Source: Cyclobacteriaceae bacterium (GTDB lineage Bacteria; Bacteroidota; Bacteroidia; Cytophagales; Cyclobacteriaceae). From it: a stretch of 64,000 nt of DNA. A program made the position numbers and the translations under genes. The number at the start of each line of letters is the position of its first letter. Position 1 is the first letter of the stretch. The stretch is from contig JANQEU010000045.1 in NCBI GenBank assembly GCA_028278225.1, positions 124,001 to 188,000 on the forward strand, read 5' to 3'. This document shows, one piece after another, positions 8,756-17,091 of this stretch. Below the pieces are notes generated by a model. The model was not told where the DNA came from, made no database searches, and saw nothing but the letters and a program-made list of their open reading frames with translations.

Positions 8756-9604
8756 ATGGTACGAATTCTGTTAATTATTTTAATTGCCTCCTTTTTCAGC
8801 GGATGCCAGACCACCACTGAGCAGGAAACAACATCCGCAGAAAAGGCCCCGGAAAAAAAGCAGCGTCCTTCCGCTCTGAAAAATGGCAAATTCATGAATG
8901 CCGGTGACAGGAAATTGTTGTACGGTGGTGAGGATTCTACCTGGCACTTTGACATCACAAACAGTATGCTGATCGACAGTCAATATCACTATGGTATTGG
9001 CCGTGAAAAGTTTGATGCACTGATTGATCCGGAATTCATATCAGAGGAGCAAGCTGACAGCATATATGAAGATGATGCGCGATTTCTACTGTTTACGCTA
9101 GGGGATGAAGCAAGGGCCTATGGTATTGACTTGCTTACAAAACACGAAGTTGTAAATGACGTAGTGAACGGTGAACCTGTTGCTGCCGCTTATTGTATTC
9201 TTGCCGATCTGGGTGCAATGTACAGCAGAGTGATTGGAGATCGGACGCTGACATTTGCGTTAAGCGGCTACACCTACTATGACCCTGAAGTGTGGGATGG
9301 GTTAGATGGATTTATATGGTGGGACAGAGAAACGGAAAGCACCTGGTGGCCGCTGATCGGAAAGGGTGTTTCGGGTGCATTGAAAGACGTTCCGCTCAGG
9401 GTTTACGACGAACAGAACTGGGAACAAACTACGTGGGCGGAAATCAGGGGAAAGCATAAAGATCTGAAAGTTCTGAAACCCGGGCAGGAGATGGACCCGC
9501 CGGAAAGCTGGCCGCGATTTGATGCCGCCACAATTTCATACCTGAAAAAAACCGAAACCGCGGTCGCAGACGAACCACCCAGATGGGGTGAAAACAGTAA
9601 TTGA
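8756..9604 (+). CDS. DUF3179 domain lipoprotein
   Basis: Start chosen at 8756 because it gives a lipoprotein signal (MVRILLIILIASFFSGC, Cys17). The body has the DUF3179 pattern: a core near residues 120-250 with FTLGDEARAYGIDLLTKHEV, VNGEPVAAAYCI and FALSGYTYYD, and a C-terminal GKHKDLKVLKPGQ segment. DUF3179 proteins are exported and of unknown function; a His/Cys pair is conserved in the family. It follows the receptor and miniprotein on the same strand but 85 bp downstream, so it may be independently transcribed. Confidence 0.82.
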   Translation: MVRILLIILIASFFSGCQTTTEQETTSAEKAPEKKQRPSALKNGKFMNAGDRKLLYGGEDSTWHFDITNSMLIDSQYHYGIGREKFDALIDPEFISEEQADSIYEDDARFLLFTLGDEARAYGIDLLTKHEVVNDVVNGEPVAAAYCILADLGAMYSRVIGDRTLTFALSGYTYYDPEVWDGLDGFIWWDRETESTWWPLIGKGVSGALKDVPLRVYDEQNWEQTTWAEIRGKHKDLKVLKPGQEMDPPESWPRFDAATISYLKKTETAVADEPPRWGENSN

Positions 9605-9741
9605 TGCCGGGATCCGGCCGGGTGATCAAACAAAAGATCCGGTTCAACTTCTGAAATTCCCATTCGTGCTTTGAACTTTCTATTGAATTGCGCTTTGAAC
9701 GTATATTTTCAATAGTAAATACATTAATCCAAGACCAGGCT

Positions 9742-10254
9742 ATGTACGGTGTAATCATTTCGGAACTCAGATCATTTTATATCCATAATGACGCGGAGGA
9801 TCTATGGGAAGAATCCATAGGCAACAATATCGATCATGACAAGATCTATAATGATTCGGTATTCAAGAATTTGATACATCTTCTGGCGGTAAGATCAAAT
9901 CAGGATTTCGGAGAGATATTACGACGCTTCGGAGAGTTCATCACACCTTTCCTGTTAAAATTATTTCCAATCAATACTGACCGGGATATCATTGAACTGC
10001 TCAGTAACATCGACAATGAAGTGGCCCCTTTCAGAAATGAGATCCAATCGGTAGATGCATCACCTTTCAATGTTGTCAATCATGAGGAGGGCAAGGTTGA
10101 AATGCTGTATAGCTCACGAAAGGATATGCCGGAATTAAGGATTGGGATGATCATAGGACTGGCAAAACAGATGAATGAAAACATCAAGGTGGATATGACC
10201 CGAAATCCCGCAGGAGAAACACTGATTACCATCACCAAAGTTAATTCCATATAG
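9742..10254 (+). CDS. H-NOX (heme NO/O2-binding)-like protein lacking the proximal histidine
   Basis: Start set at 9742 because H-NOX proteins begin MYG; here MYGVIISELRSFYIHND. The 170-residue protein follows the H-NOX plan: DLWEESIG near the N-terminus, FGEILRRFGEFITPFLL in the middle, and a C-terminal RIGMIIGLAKQMNENIKV helix. At the place where the heme-ligating histidine sits in canonical H-NOX (after the conserved Asp of the helix, as in MDEVH), this protein reads NIDNEV, with valine. The YxSxR heme-propionate motif reads YSSRK. Heme binding in the usual way is therefore doubtful. No kinase or cyclase partner is next to it. Confidence 0.72.
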   Translation: MYGVIISELRSFYIHNDAEDLWEESIGNNIDHDKIYNDSVFKNLIHLLAVRSNQDFGEILRRFGEFITPFLLKLFPINTDRDIIELLSNIDNEVAPFRNEIQSVDASPFNVVNHEEGKVEMLYSSRKDMPELRIGMIIGLAKQMNENIKVDMTRNPAGETLITITKVNSI

Positions 10255-10313
10255 GGCGCTCAGGATTTGTGGTTTTCATGGTACTGTAGTCCTCGCGACC
10301 AAGTTTGTTAAAT

Positions 10314-10321
10314 TATCTTTG
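10314..10321 (+). promoter_or_regulatory. Bacteroidota -7 promoter box TATCTTTG
   Basis: A perfect TAnnTTTG box 20 bp before the S41 protease ATG; transcription would start near 10325. No good -33 TTG was seen at the usual spacing. Confidence 0.45.
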
Positions 10322-10341
10322 CGTTTTTTCGTTAAGATAAT

Positions 10342-11793
10342 ATGCTGAAAATCAATTTCAGGATAGCCATCCTGATCACTGTATTTTTTTCCTCATGCTT
10401 TGACAAGGCTGATGACTCCTATATTGCTGTTGACAATGAGGTATTGGAATTTGTCTGGGGAGGCCTGAATTCCTGGTATTTTTGGCAATCAGAAATACCT
10501 GAATTATCCGACAAGGGATTCACATCTGTGGTTGACAGAAACAGCTTTATTAACGCATTTTCAGGGCCACAGGATTTGTTTGAGGCATTGCAGCATCCGG
10601 AGGACCGGTTCTCCTGGATAGTTGATGACTATATGGAACTGATAAATTCATTTCAAGGGGTTACAAAGTCTTCCGGATTTGAATTTGGGCTTGTCCATTA
10701 TCAGGGACAATTGTTTGGATACGTGGAGTACGTATTACCGGACTCACCTGCGGACCAGGCCGGCCTCAAACGAGGGGATATATTCAACGAAGTTGACGGG
10801 ACTGAGCTTACAACTGATAATTATGTGCCGCTGTTATTCGGCAGTGAACAATTTACACTTTCACTGGTCAATATTACAGATGACCAGGTCATTCCGCTGG
10901 ATGACCAGGTTAGCATTACAAAAGTTGTTTTAGCTGAAAACCCGATTTTACTCTCCACCGTAATTTCGTACGATGATAAGAAAGTAGGGTATTTAATTTA
11001 TAACCAGTTCATCAACTCTTATCATGGCGAACTGAATGAAGTCTTTTCAGCATTCTCTTCCGCTGGCATCGATGAACTCGTAATTGACCTGAGATACAAT
11101 CCCGGAGGTTTTGTAGAAACATCAGCATTGCTGGCCAGTATGATTTACGGATCAGCAAATAGCAATGCCATCTTTTCGAATTTGACGTACAATTCAAAAC
11201 ACAGTGAGTTTAACGGTGTATGGAAATTTACTGAAGTAGTGCAAATTACCGATCAGTCTGGTCCGACAAGTACCGAACCTATGAACAGGCTTACACTGGA
11301 CAGAGTGTATGTACTTACCGGTACCGGCACTGCCTCGGCAAGTGAACTGCTGATCAACGGGCTGGAGCCTTACATGGAGGTTCGGCAAATAGGGTCCGTT
11401 ACACGGGGAAAGAACGAAGGCTCCATTACGTTATACGATGCGCCATTATCCGACTACACAAATCGTGAAATAGCTAATCCAAGCCACCGATGGGCGATGC
11501 AACCCATTGTTTTCAGGCTAACAAACTCAGAAGGATTTGGGGATTACGCGGACGGATTAATACCGGATATCGAGATCGACGAATATCAGTACTTCACAAA
11601 CCTCAAGCCACTGGGTGATCCTGAAGAGATATTGCTTAAAACTGCTCTCGAAGATATGGTCGGAGGCGGAACGACCGGTCGGACCGGCAGAACAGGACCG
11701 GAAGTGGAGCTTATCCAGGAATCGCGGGTTTATGGGAAATTCAGGGACGATATGATCATTGGTCAGGATGCGTTGCGCATGCTAAGAAACTAA
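10342..11793 (+). CDS. S41 family (C-terminal processing) peptidase, lipoprotein
   Basis: A 483-residue exported protein with a lipobox-like VFFSSCFDK (Cys19). It has an N-terminal helical cap (EFVWGGLNSWYFWQ), a PDZ domain (about 115-190, with VLPDSPADQAGLKRGDIFNEVDG cut by strand pattern) and an S41 catalytic domain with DLRYNPGG and the serine in TGTGTASASELLINGL. S41 peptidases trim proteins in the periplasm. Near the C-terminus is a Gly-Arg-Thr repeat (GRTGRTGPEV). It ends by overlapping the opposite-strand DUF3109 gene by 4 bp. Confidence 0.87.
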   Translation: MLKINFRIAILITVFFSSCFDKADDSYIAVDNEVLEFVWGGLNSWYFWQSEIPELSDKGFTSVVDRNSFINAFSGPQDLFEALQHPEDRFSWIVDDYMELINSFQGVTKSSGFEFGLVHYQGQLFGYVEYVLPDSPADQAGLKRGDIFNEVDGTELTTDNYVPLLFGSEQFTLSLVNITDDQVIPLDDQVSITKVVLAENPILLSTVISYDDKKVGYLIYNQFINSYHGELNEVFSAFSSAGIDELVIDLRYNPGGFVETSALLASMIYGSANSNAIFSNLTYNSKHSEFNGVWKFTEVVQITDQSGPTSTEPMNRLTLDRVYVLTGTGTASASELLINGLEPYMEVRQIGSVTRGKNEGSITLYDAPLSDYTNREIANPSHRWAMQPIVFRLTNSEGFGDYADGLIPDIEIDEYQYFTNLKPLGDPEEILLKTALEDMVGGGTTGRTGRTGPEVELIQESRVYGKFRDDMIIGQDALRMLRN

Positions 11794-12365
11794 TCTGGCT
11801 CTGTCCCGTTTTGAATCTGAGCTACCAGTTCGTCATACCACTTTTCTCCATACTTTCTGATGAGTGCCTCTTTCAGAAACTGGTACAACGGAAGTTTGAG
11901 TTGATTTCCAAGTTCACATGCTGGTGAGCAAATGTGCCACCGGTCATAATTTAAGGCTTCGTATTCATCCAGTTTGGCAATTCTTATCGGATACAGATGG
12001 CATGATATAGGCTTTTGAAAATCTGATTTGCCATCCTCCCAGGCTTGTTCGATACTGCATTTGAGAATAGCATTTCCATCCCTGTATGCAAAGACACATT
12101 CTTTTCCACCGATAGTAGCGGTTGAGAAATCTCCTTCTTCATCGATAATGTAGCCTCCGTCCTTTTCCAGAACTTCAATTGCTTCGTTAGGAAGATAGGG
12201 TTTAACCACTTCTATAATTTTATCAATTTGGTCCAACTCATCCTCCCCTAACGGCGCCCCCAGATCTCCCTCAACACAGCATGCTCCCTTGCACCTGTGC
12301 AGATCGCATACAAAAAATTCCTTTTCAATATCAGTAGACACAACTTTATTGTCTATGATGATCAT
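11790..12365 (-). CDS. DUF3109 family protein (Cys-rich, probable metal binder)
   Basis: A 191-residue cytoplasmic protein with the family pattern: CDLHRCKGACCVEGDLGAP near residue 25, CVFAYRD near 90, KCSIEQAWEDGK, and HLYPIRI followed by HICSPAC near 145. The spaced cysteines suggest an Fe-S or zinc site like that of YkgJ-type proteins. Function is unknown. It has a 4-bp tail-to-tail overlap with the S41 protease gene. Confidence 0.85.
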   Translation of the reverse strand: MIIIDNKVVSTDIEKEFFVCDLHRCKGACCVEGDLGAPLGEDELDQIDKIIEVVKPYLPNEAIEVLEKDGGYIIDEEGDFSTATIGGKECVFAYRDGNAILKCSIEQAWEDGKSDFQKPISCHLYPIRIAKLDEYEALNYDRWHICSPACELGNQLKLPLYQFLKEALIRKYGEKWYDELVAQIQNGTEPD

Positions 12366-12464
12366 GTTTGAGCGCCAATTTTTAGAGGCTCAAAAATAGT
12401 TCGACTTTCATCAATAGGTACTTCATTTTGTTAATTGGCGTCTTCTTAGCTAATTTCGTAAGTC

Positions 12465-12833
12465 ATGCGGCATCTGGGCTTCTTATTTATTCTGGCATTT
12501 TGCTGTGATGCGAAATATGTACCGGAGGATGGTGTTTACTCAGTAGTGGAGAACATGCCGGAATATGAAGCAGGCATGCATGCCTTCGAAAGTCACGTCA
12601 GGTCATACATTGCCGATATTGAAGAAATCGATACCGGTTCGGTTTTCATATCTTTCATAGTCGCTACAGACGGAAAACTGAAAGAGGTCAAAGTTGTCAA
12701 GAGCCTCAATGACGTTCAGGATGATCTGGCGCTTAATGCGGTTAAAAATGCTCCACTGAAGTGGAAACCCGGCTATGACGAAGGGAAGGCCGTTGAAGTC
12801 AAAATGGTCTATCCCATATCTTTCCCTAAATAG
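12465..12833 (+). CDS. Small exported TonB C-terminal-domain protein
   Basis: A 122-residue protein with a short signal sequence (MRHLGFLFILAFCCDAK; Cys13 or Cys14 may be lipidated). The remainder is a TonB C-terminal-like domain: VFISFIVATDGKLKEVKVVKS and ALNAVKNAPLKWKPGYDEGK with VEVKMVYPISF at the end. Without a membrane-spanning N-terminus and proline-rich linker it is not a working TonB; such stand-alone domains are common in Bacteroidota. TTTTG at 12426-12430 and TAATTTCG at 12451-12458 (20-bp spacing) form a plausible promoter that would give an almost leaderless mRNA. Confidence 0.72.
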   Translation: MRHLGFLFILAFCCDAKYVPEDGVYSVVENMPEYEAGMHAFESHVRSYIADIEEIDTGSVFISFIVATDGKLKEVKVVKSLNDVQDDLALNAVKNAPLKWKPGYDEGKAVEVKMVYPISFPK

Positions 12834-12876
12834 ATAATTTTTTCTGAATTTTTGGAACCTTTTGAAGAGCACGTCG

Positions 12877-12900
12877 TTATATGTACCTATATTATATGTA
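12877..12900. repeat. Direct repeat of TTATATGTA upstream of YceI gene
   Basis: TTATATGTA occurs at 12877-12885 and again at 12892-12900, 15 bp apart and 23 bp before the YceI start codon. The spacing and location fit a regulator binding site or promoter region, but the sequence is AT-rich and may be chance. Confidence 0.35.
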
Positions 12901-12922
12901 TATACATTAAAATTAAATAGAA

Positions 12923-13501
12923 ATGCTGACAACTATCATTTTGGCCCTGGGCCTGAGTTTAGGTAACCCTTCAGAAGGAGTTGAAACCTATAATGTAAAA
13001 GTCAAAGAAAGCACCATCAAATGGGAAGGAAACAAGGTAGGCGGAAGTCACACCGGAACCATTGATCTGAAAGAGGGTGGTTTGATCCTCGAAGATGGAT
13101 TCATCAAAGGCGGAAGTTTTGAAATCGATATGACTTCCATTGCCAACGAAGACCTTACCGGGGATTACAAGGCAAAATTAGAAGGTCACCTGAAATCCGA
13201 TGATTTTTTTGGTGTTGAAACTTTTCCAACAGCAACTTTTGAGATTACAAACGCCATTCCCCAGGGACCGGACAAATACAAGATCGAAGGTGAGATCACG
13301 ATCAAAGGAATCACCAAACAGATCAAATTTCCGGCAACCGTGACCGGCAAGGGAGAAACCCTGGAAGCTTCTGCCGAAATTACCGTAGACAGGTCAGACT
13401 TTGATGTAAAATACGGATCAGGTAGTTTTTTCGATAATCTTGGTGACAAGGTGATCTATGATGATTTCATACTGCAGGTGAGTCTTGTTGCAAGTAAGTA
13501 A
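12923..13501 (+). CDS. YceI family lipid/isoprenoid-binding protein
   Basis: A 192-residue exported protein with a short signal peptide (MLTTIILALGLSLG). The lipocalin-like YceI barrel is visible: STIKWEGNKVGGSHTGTI, GGSFEIDMTSI, HLKSDDFFGVETFPTATFEI, GEITIKGITKQIKFP and VDRSDFDVKYGSGSFFDN. Relatives bind polyisoprenoids or amphiphiles in the periplasm. A second YceI gene lies at 16456 but is only distantly similar. An intrinsic terminator follows. Confidence 0.92.
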   Translation: MLTTIILALGLSLGNPSEGVETYNVKVKESTIKWEGNKVGGSHTGTIDLKEGGLILEDGFIKGGSFEIDMTSIANEDLTGDYKAKLEGHLKSDDFFGVETFPTATFEITNAIPQGPDKYKIEGEITIKGITKQIKFPATVTGKGETLEASAEITVDRSDFDVKYGSGSFFDNLGDKVIYDDFILQVSLVASK

Positions 13502-13529
13502 TCACACTCATTTAATGGTTTAGTCGAGT

Positions 13530-13559
13530 GGGTGGGTTCAGGGATGGATCCACCTTTTT
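13530..13559 (+). terminator. Intrinsic terminator after YceI gene
   Basis: GTGGGTT and GGATCCAC can pair (with one G-U), followed by a T-rich run (CACCTTTTTG). It is located 30 bp after the YceI stop codon. Confidence 0.55.
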
Positions 13560-13703
13560 GTTTTTGAGTCCATTTGCAAAGCGTATTAGGTTGGACAACT
13601 GAGGCAATTGCCTAAATTGAATCATCTTGTTTGGGGTAAAAAACTTACTGTAATAACGATTTGTGTCAGAAACACATCCGTTTCATGCTATCAATGATTG
13701 GAA

Positions 13704-16133
13704 TTATTCATTCCTGAGCATTTCAACGGGATCCACAAAGGCAATTTTGATTGCCTGATAACTCACTGATAACATAACCAATACAATGGTAACAATGCCG
13801 GAAATTATGAAAACAAGAATATTTATATCTACATGGTATGCGAAATTGGATAGCCATTTATTAAAAATGAAATAAGTAATCGGAACTCCCAGTAGAAAAG
13901 CAAATCCGGTTAGAATAAGAAATCCTTTTGAGAATACTTTCATGATTTGCGGAATGGATGCCCCAAATACCTTTCGAATACTCATTTCTCTACCTCTCTG
14001 ATTTGACAGATAAGTTGCCAGCCCAAACAATCCTACGCATGACATAATAATGGCGAGATATGTAAATATCCTGAAAAGTGATGCTGTTTTTTGATCGGCT
14101 TCGTATTGACGCTGAATATCCTTATCGAGAAATGAATAAGTGAACTTATCATCGGTAAACTCCAGCCACTTTCCCCGTATTTTTTTTATTACGCCGGAAA
14201 CATCCTTAGAATTGATCCGTACGACTGAAAGATTTGCTGTGTTTCCAGGTGAAATATTGAATAAGACCATTGGACTAACTTCCGAATGGAGGGAGTAAAA
14301 ATTGAAATCTTTGACAACTCCAACGATGGTGTAACTTTCAGAGGGGTCGTTCCCCGACATAAATTTGTATCCAAGAGGATTTTCAACGCCCATTGCCTCT
14401 ACGCTGGATTCATTGACAATGATAGATTGTGAATCACTAAACTCTTTAGAAAATCCTCTTCCTTTGACAATCTCGAATTGCAAAGTATTGATATAATCGT
14501 CATCAACATTTGTGAAATTGGCCCGTATGTCCGGAATTTCCGGATCACTCACCGCATATATACTACTGCTATGAAATTGGCCTGGAATTCTTGATGCATT
14601 TCCAATACTTCTCACTTCCGGTATTTTCTCTAATTCATTTTTAAAGGCTTGATAACTATCTGCAACCAAACCTACATTGTGAATTACCAATACATTATCC
14701 TCCTCAAATCCCAGGTCCTTATCTATCAAATACCTCATTTGTTTATTTGCAACCAGCGATCCGGAAATCATCACAATTGAAATGAAGAATTGAAATGTAA
14801 AAAGGGTATTTCTCAGCCAGATACCTCTACGGCTTGATTTGAAAGATCCTTTTAAAACAGTAGCCGGATTTAAAGAAGCCAGCGTTATCGCAGGATACAA
14901 TCCAGCTAAAACTCCTATCGTCAAAATAAATGAAATGCTACCGAACATGATCGCAGGATTTGAAATGGAATTGAAGTTTAGATATGTGCCCAGCAAATAA
15001 TTGAACTTTGGAATAAAAAGATATAGTAAGGCTATTGAGAGTATCGAAGAAATTAAACAAATAAGAATGGACTCAACCAAAATCCGGTGTATGACATTTC
15101 TCCGAAAAGAGCCTAACACTTTTCTTATTCCAATTTCTTTGGCTCTTTCCGACGATCGTGCAACTGACAAATTGATATAATTGATCGATGAGATCAATAA
15201 AATGAATAAAGCAATTGCCGAAAGAATATAAATGTATGAAATGTTTCCATTGGGCTCCAACTCAACATCTAAATGAGAGTGAAGGTGAATAGACGTCAAG
15301 GGTTGTAAAAAATACTCGAAGGCGTGGCCACTTTCCTTCCAATCCGGACCTAAATTGCTGGAAATGCTAGGTCCCCCGTAGTGATCAATTAGTCTTTCAA
15401 ACTGACTTTCTAATTCCTGGGGATCGGCGCCTTCTTTCAATTTGACATATGTATATACCCATATGCTGGTCCAGTCGTCATTGCGAATGGCTGCCTGGAG
15501 AAATCTTAACCAGGACATCGAGCCAAGTATATCAAAATGCATATGGGAATTGTCAGGAATGTCTTCAATAACTCCGGTAATCTGCAGAGCTCCGGGAGCA
15601 TTTATAGTCCGTCCGAGCACTTCATCAGTGCCAAAATACCTCAGAGCGGTAGACCTGGTAAGTACAACCGATTTTGCATCGTCCAGAGCCGTAGCAGGAT
15701 CCCCGTGAATGAACTTATGATCGAACACATCAAAAAATAACGAATCAGCAAAATAGAACCTGCTTTCATAAAACTGGTTTTGGATGTCTTCTTCCGTATC
15801 ACGAATGGTGACAAGAATTTCGTTTGGGTAATACAGTTTGTGGAGCCTTGTAGCTTCTTCTACCTGTGGGTAGTTTTCCCTTAATACAGTTGCCAGTTTG
15901 ATGGCTGATGTTCCCCAATCTTTAGTTCGGGTCGGGTATACCCGGTGTAGCGCTACACGATGTATGCGGTCACTATCTTTGAAATACATGTCATAGGATG
16001 TTTCAAACTTGACGTACAATCCGATCAATATGACACCGGCTATTCCAATGGATAGCCCGAGAATGTTGATAAGAGCGTAAATCTTTTTTTTCAATAGATT
16101 TCGATATGAGGTTTTTATATGATGAATGATCAT
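13704..16133 (-). CDS. ABC transporter permease, MacB/FtsX type
   Basis: An 809-residue protein with an N-terminal helix (about 20-40), a MacB-type periplasmic domain, a block of three helices (about 290-400), a second helix and periplasmic domain (about 430-680), and three C-terminal helices. The two FtsX cores each carry an AKEIGIRKVLGS / GREMSIRKVFGAS signature, as in the Bacteroidota double-FtsX permeases. These mechanotransmission proteins work with an ATPase to export peptides, lipoproteins or antibiotics. No ATPase gene is adjacent, so the partner is encoded elsewhere. Confidence 0.9.
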   Translation of the reverse strand: MIIHHIKTSYRNLLKKKIYALINILGLSIGIAGVILIGLYVKFETSYDMYFKDSDRIHRVALHRVYPTRTKDWGTSAIKLATVLRENYPQVEEATRLHKLYYPNEILVTIRDTEEDIQNQFYESRFYFADSLFFDVFDHKFIHGDPATALDDAKSVVLTRSTALRYFGTDEVLGRTINAPGALQITGVIEDIPDNSHMHFDILGSMSWLRFLQAAIRNDDWTSIWVYTYVKLKEGADPQELESQFERLIDHYGGPSISSNLGPDWKESGHAFEYFLQPLTSIHLHSHLDVELEPNGNISYIYILSAIALFILLISSINYINLSVARSSERAKEIGIRKVLGSFRRNVIHRILVESILICLISSILSIALLYLFIPKFNYLLGTYLNFNSISNPAIMFGSISFILTIGVLAGLYPAITLASLNPATVLKGSFKSSRRGIWLRNTLFTFQFFISIVMISGSLVANKQMRYLIDKDLGFEEDNVLVIHNVGLVADSYQAFKNELEKIPEVRSIGNASRIPGQFHSSSIYAVSDPEIPDIRANFTNVDDDYINTLQFEIVKGRGFSKEFSDSQSIIVNESSVEAMGVENPLGYKFMSGNDPSESYTIVGVVKDFNFYSLHSEVSPMVLFNISPGNTANLSVVRINSKDVSGVIKKIRGKWLEFTDDKFTYSFLDKDIQRQYEADQKTASLFRIFTYLAIIMSCVGLFGLATYLSNQRGREMSIRKVFGASIPQIMKVFSKGFLILTGFAFLLGVPITYFIFNKWLSNFAYHVDINILVFIISGIVTIVLVMLSVSYQAIKIAFVDPVEMLRNE

Positions 16134-16455
16134 GGTGTGCCAACTTTAAGAACGTGGTTATTAAAGATAAATGGTTTGCGATCAAATGTTAAATTCAATG
16201 ATTGCGAGCTAGTCTTCTAAGAAAATGAAAAAGTACATGTGTCCAATCCCCATTATCTATAGTAAAAAAAAGTGGAGACTTACAGAACGAGGATTTAATA
16301 AACCCAATTTCCGTCAACAACTAACAAGAATGAAGGACAGATGTTCATTAATTCATGGATGATTTTGACTATCGAAAACTTATCTAAACCATTCATAAAT
16401 ATGGACTGAATCCTGTGGATAATATTGACTAAATTATGTCAAAATAAAGGCCGGA
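16134..16455. other. Intergenic region with an inverted repeat TTGAC-N8-GTCAA
   Basis: A 322-bp gap between divergent genes (permease and second YceI). It holds no plausible gene. TTGAC at 16425-16429 and GTCAA at 16438-16442 form a perfect inverted repeat 13 bp before the YceI ATG, a likely operator or promoter position. A second TTGACTA occurs near 16366. Confidence 0.4.
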
Positions 16456-17025
16456 ATGAAAGCCCTTGCTGGAGTCCTTTTGATCACCCTAAGTGTTTCT
16501 GCTTTTTCACAAACAAAACATCTCACAGCCATCCCGGACCACTCAACAGTAGGATTTGAAGTTATTATTAACGGAGGTCCGACAACAGTAACAGGCAGGT
16601 TCACGGATTTTGATTTTAAGCTGAAATATGTGGATTCGGATTGGACAAAATCCTCGGTACAATTTACCATTCAGGCGGAAAGTGTCCATACAGGCATTCC
16701 CGTTCAGGATGATCATTTGCGATCAGCAGATTTTTTTCAAGTCGAAAAATATCCGGATATCAAATTCATATCAAATGCTATTTCCCGGGAGAGTAATGAC
16801 CGGTTTACTGCAACAGGTGATTTTACAATGCACGGGGTGTCCAATGAAATCTCCATCCCCTTTCAAGTGATCCATGAAGATGGACAAACAATCAGGGTTG
16901 AAATAAACATCTCTTTAAATAGAAATACATACGGAGTAGGGAGTGATTGGCAACATTCTTTTGATGATAGCTTCCTGAATGAGGAGATTCCGATAAGCAT
17001 TTATCTGTCTCTGCATGAGACATAG
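16456..17025 (+). CDS. YceI family protein (second copy)
   Basis: A 189-residue protein with a signal peptide (MKALAGVLLITLSVSAFSQ) and the YceI barrel: HSTVGFEVIINGGPTTVTGRF, DDHLRSADFFQVEKYPDIKF, TGDFTMHGVSNEISIPF and SLNRNTYGVGSDWQ. It binds an amphiphilic small molecule in the periplasm by family analogy. It diverges from the FtsX permease; the histidine kinase gene converges on it from downstream. Confidence 0.92.
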   Translation: MKALAGVLLITLSVSAFSQTKHLTAIPDHSTVGFEVIINGGPTTVTGRFTDFDFKLKYVDSDWTKSSVQFTIQAESVHTGIPVQDDHLRSADFFQVEKYPDIKFISNAISRESNDRFTATGDFTMHGVSNEISIPFQVIHEDGQTIRVEINISLNRNTYGVGSDWQHSFDDSFLNEEIPISIYLSLHET

Positions 17026-17091
17026 ACAGCAAGAGCCGAGGTATTGAATTTTCGGGAATACTGAGGAAAATCAGACAAAAAGTTAGAGGTT

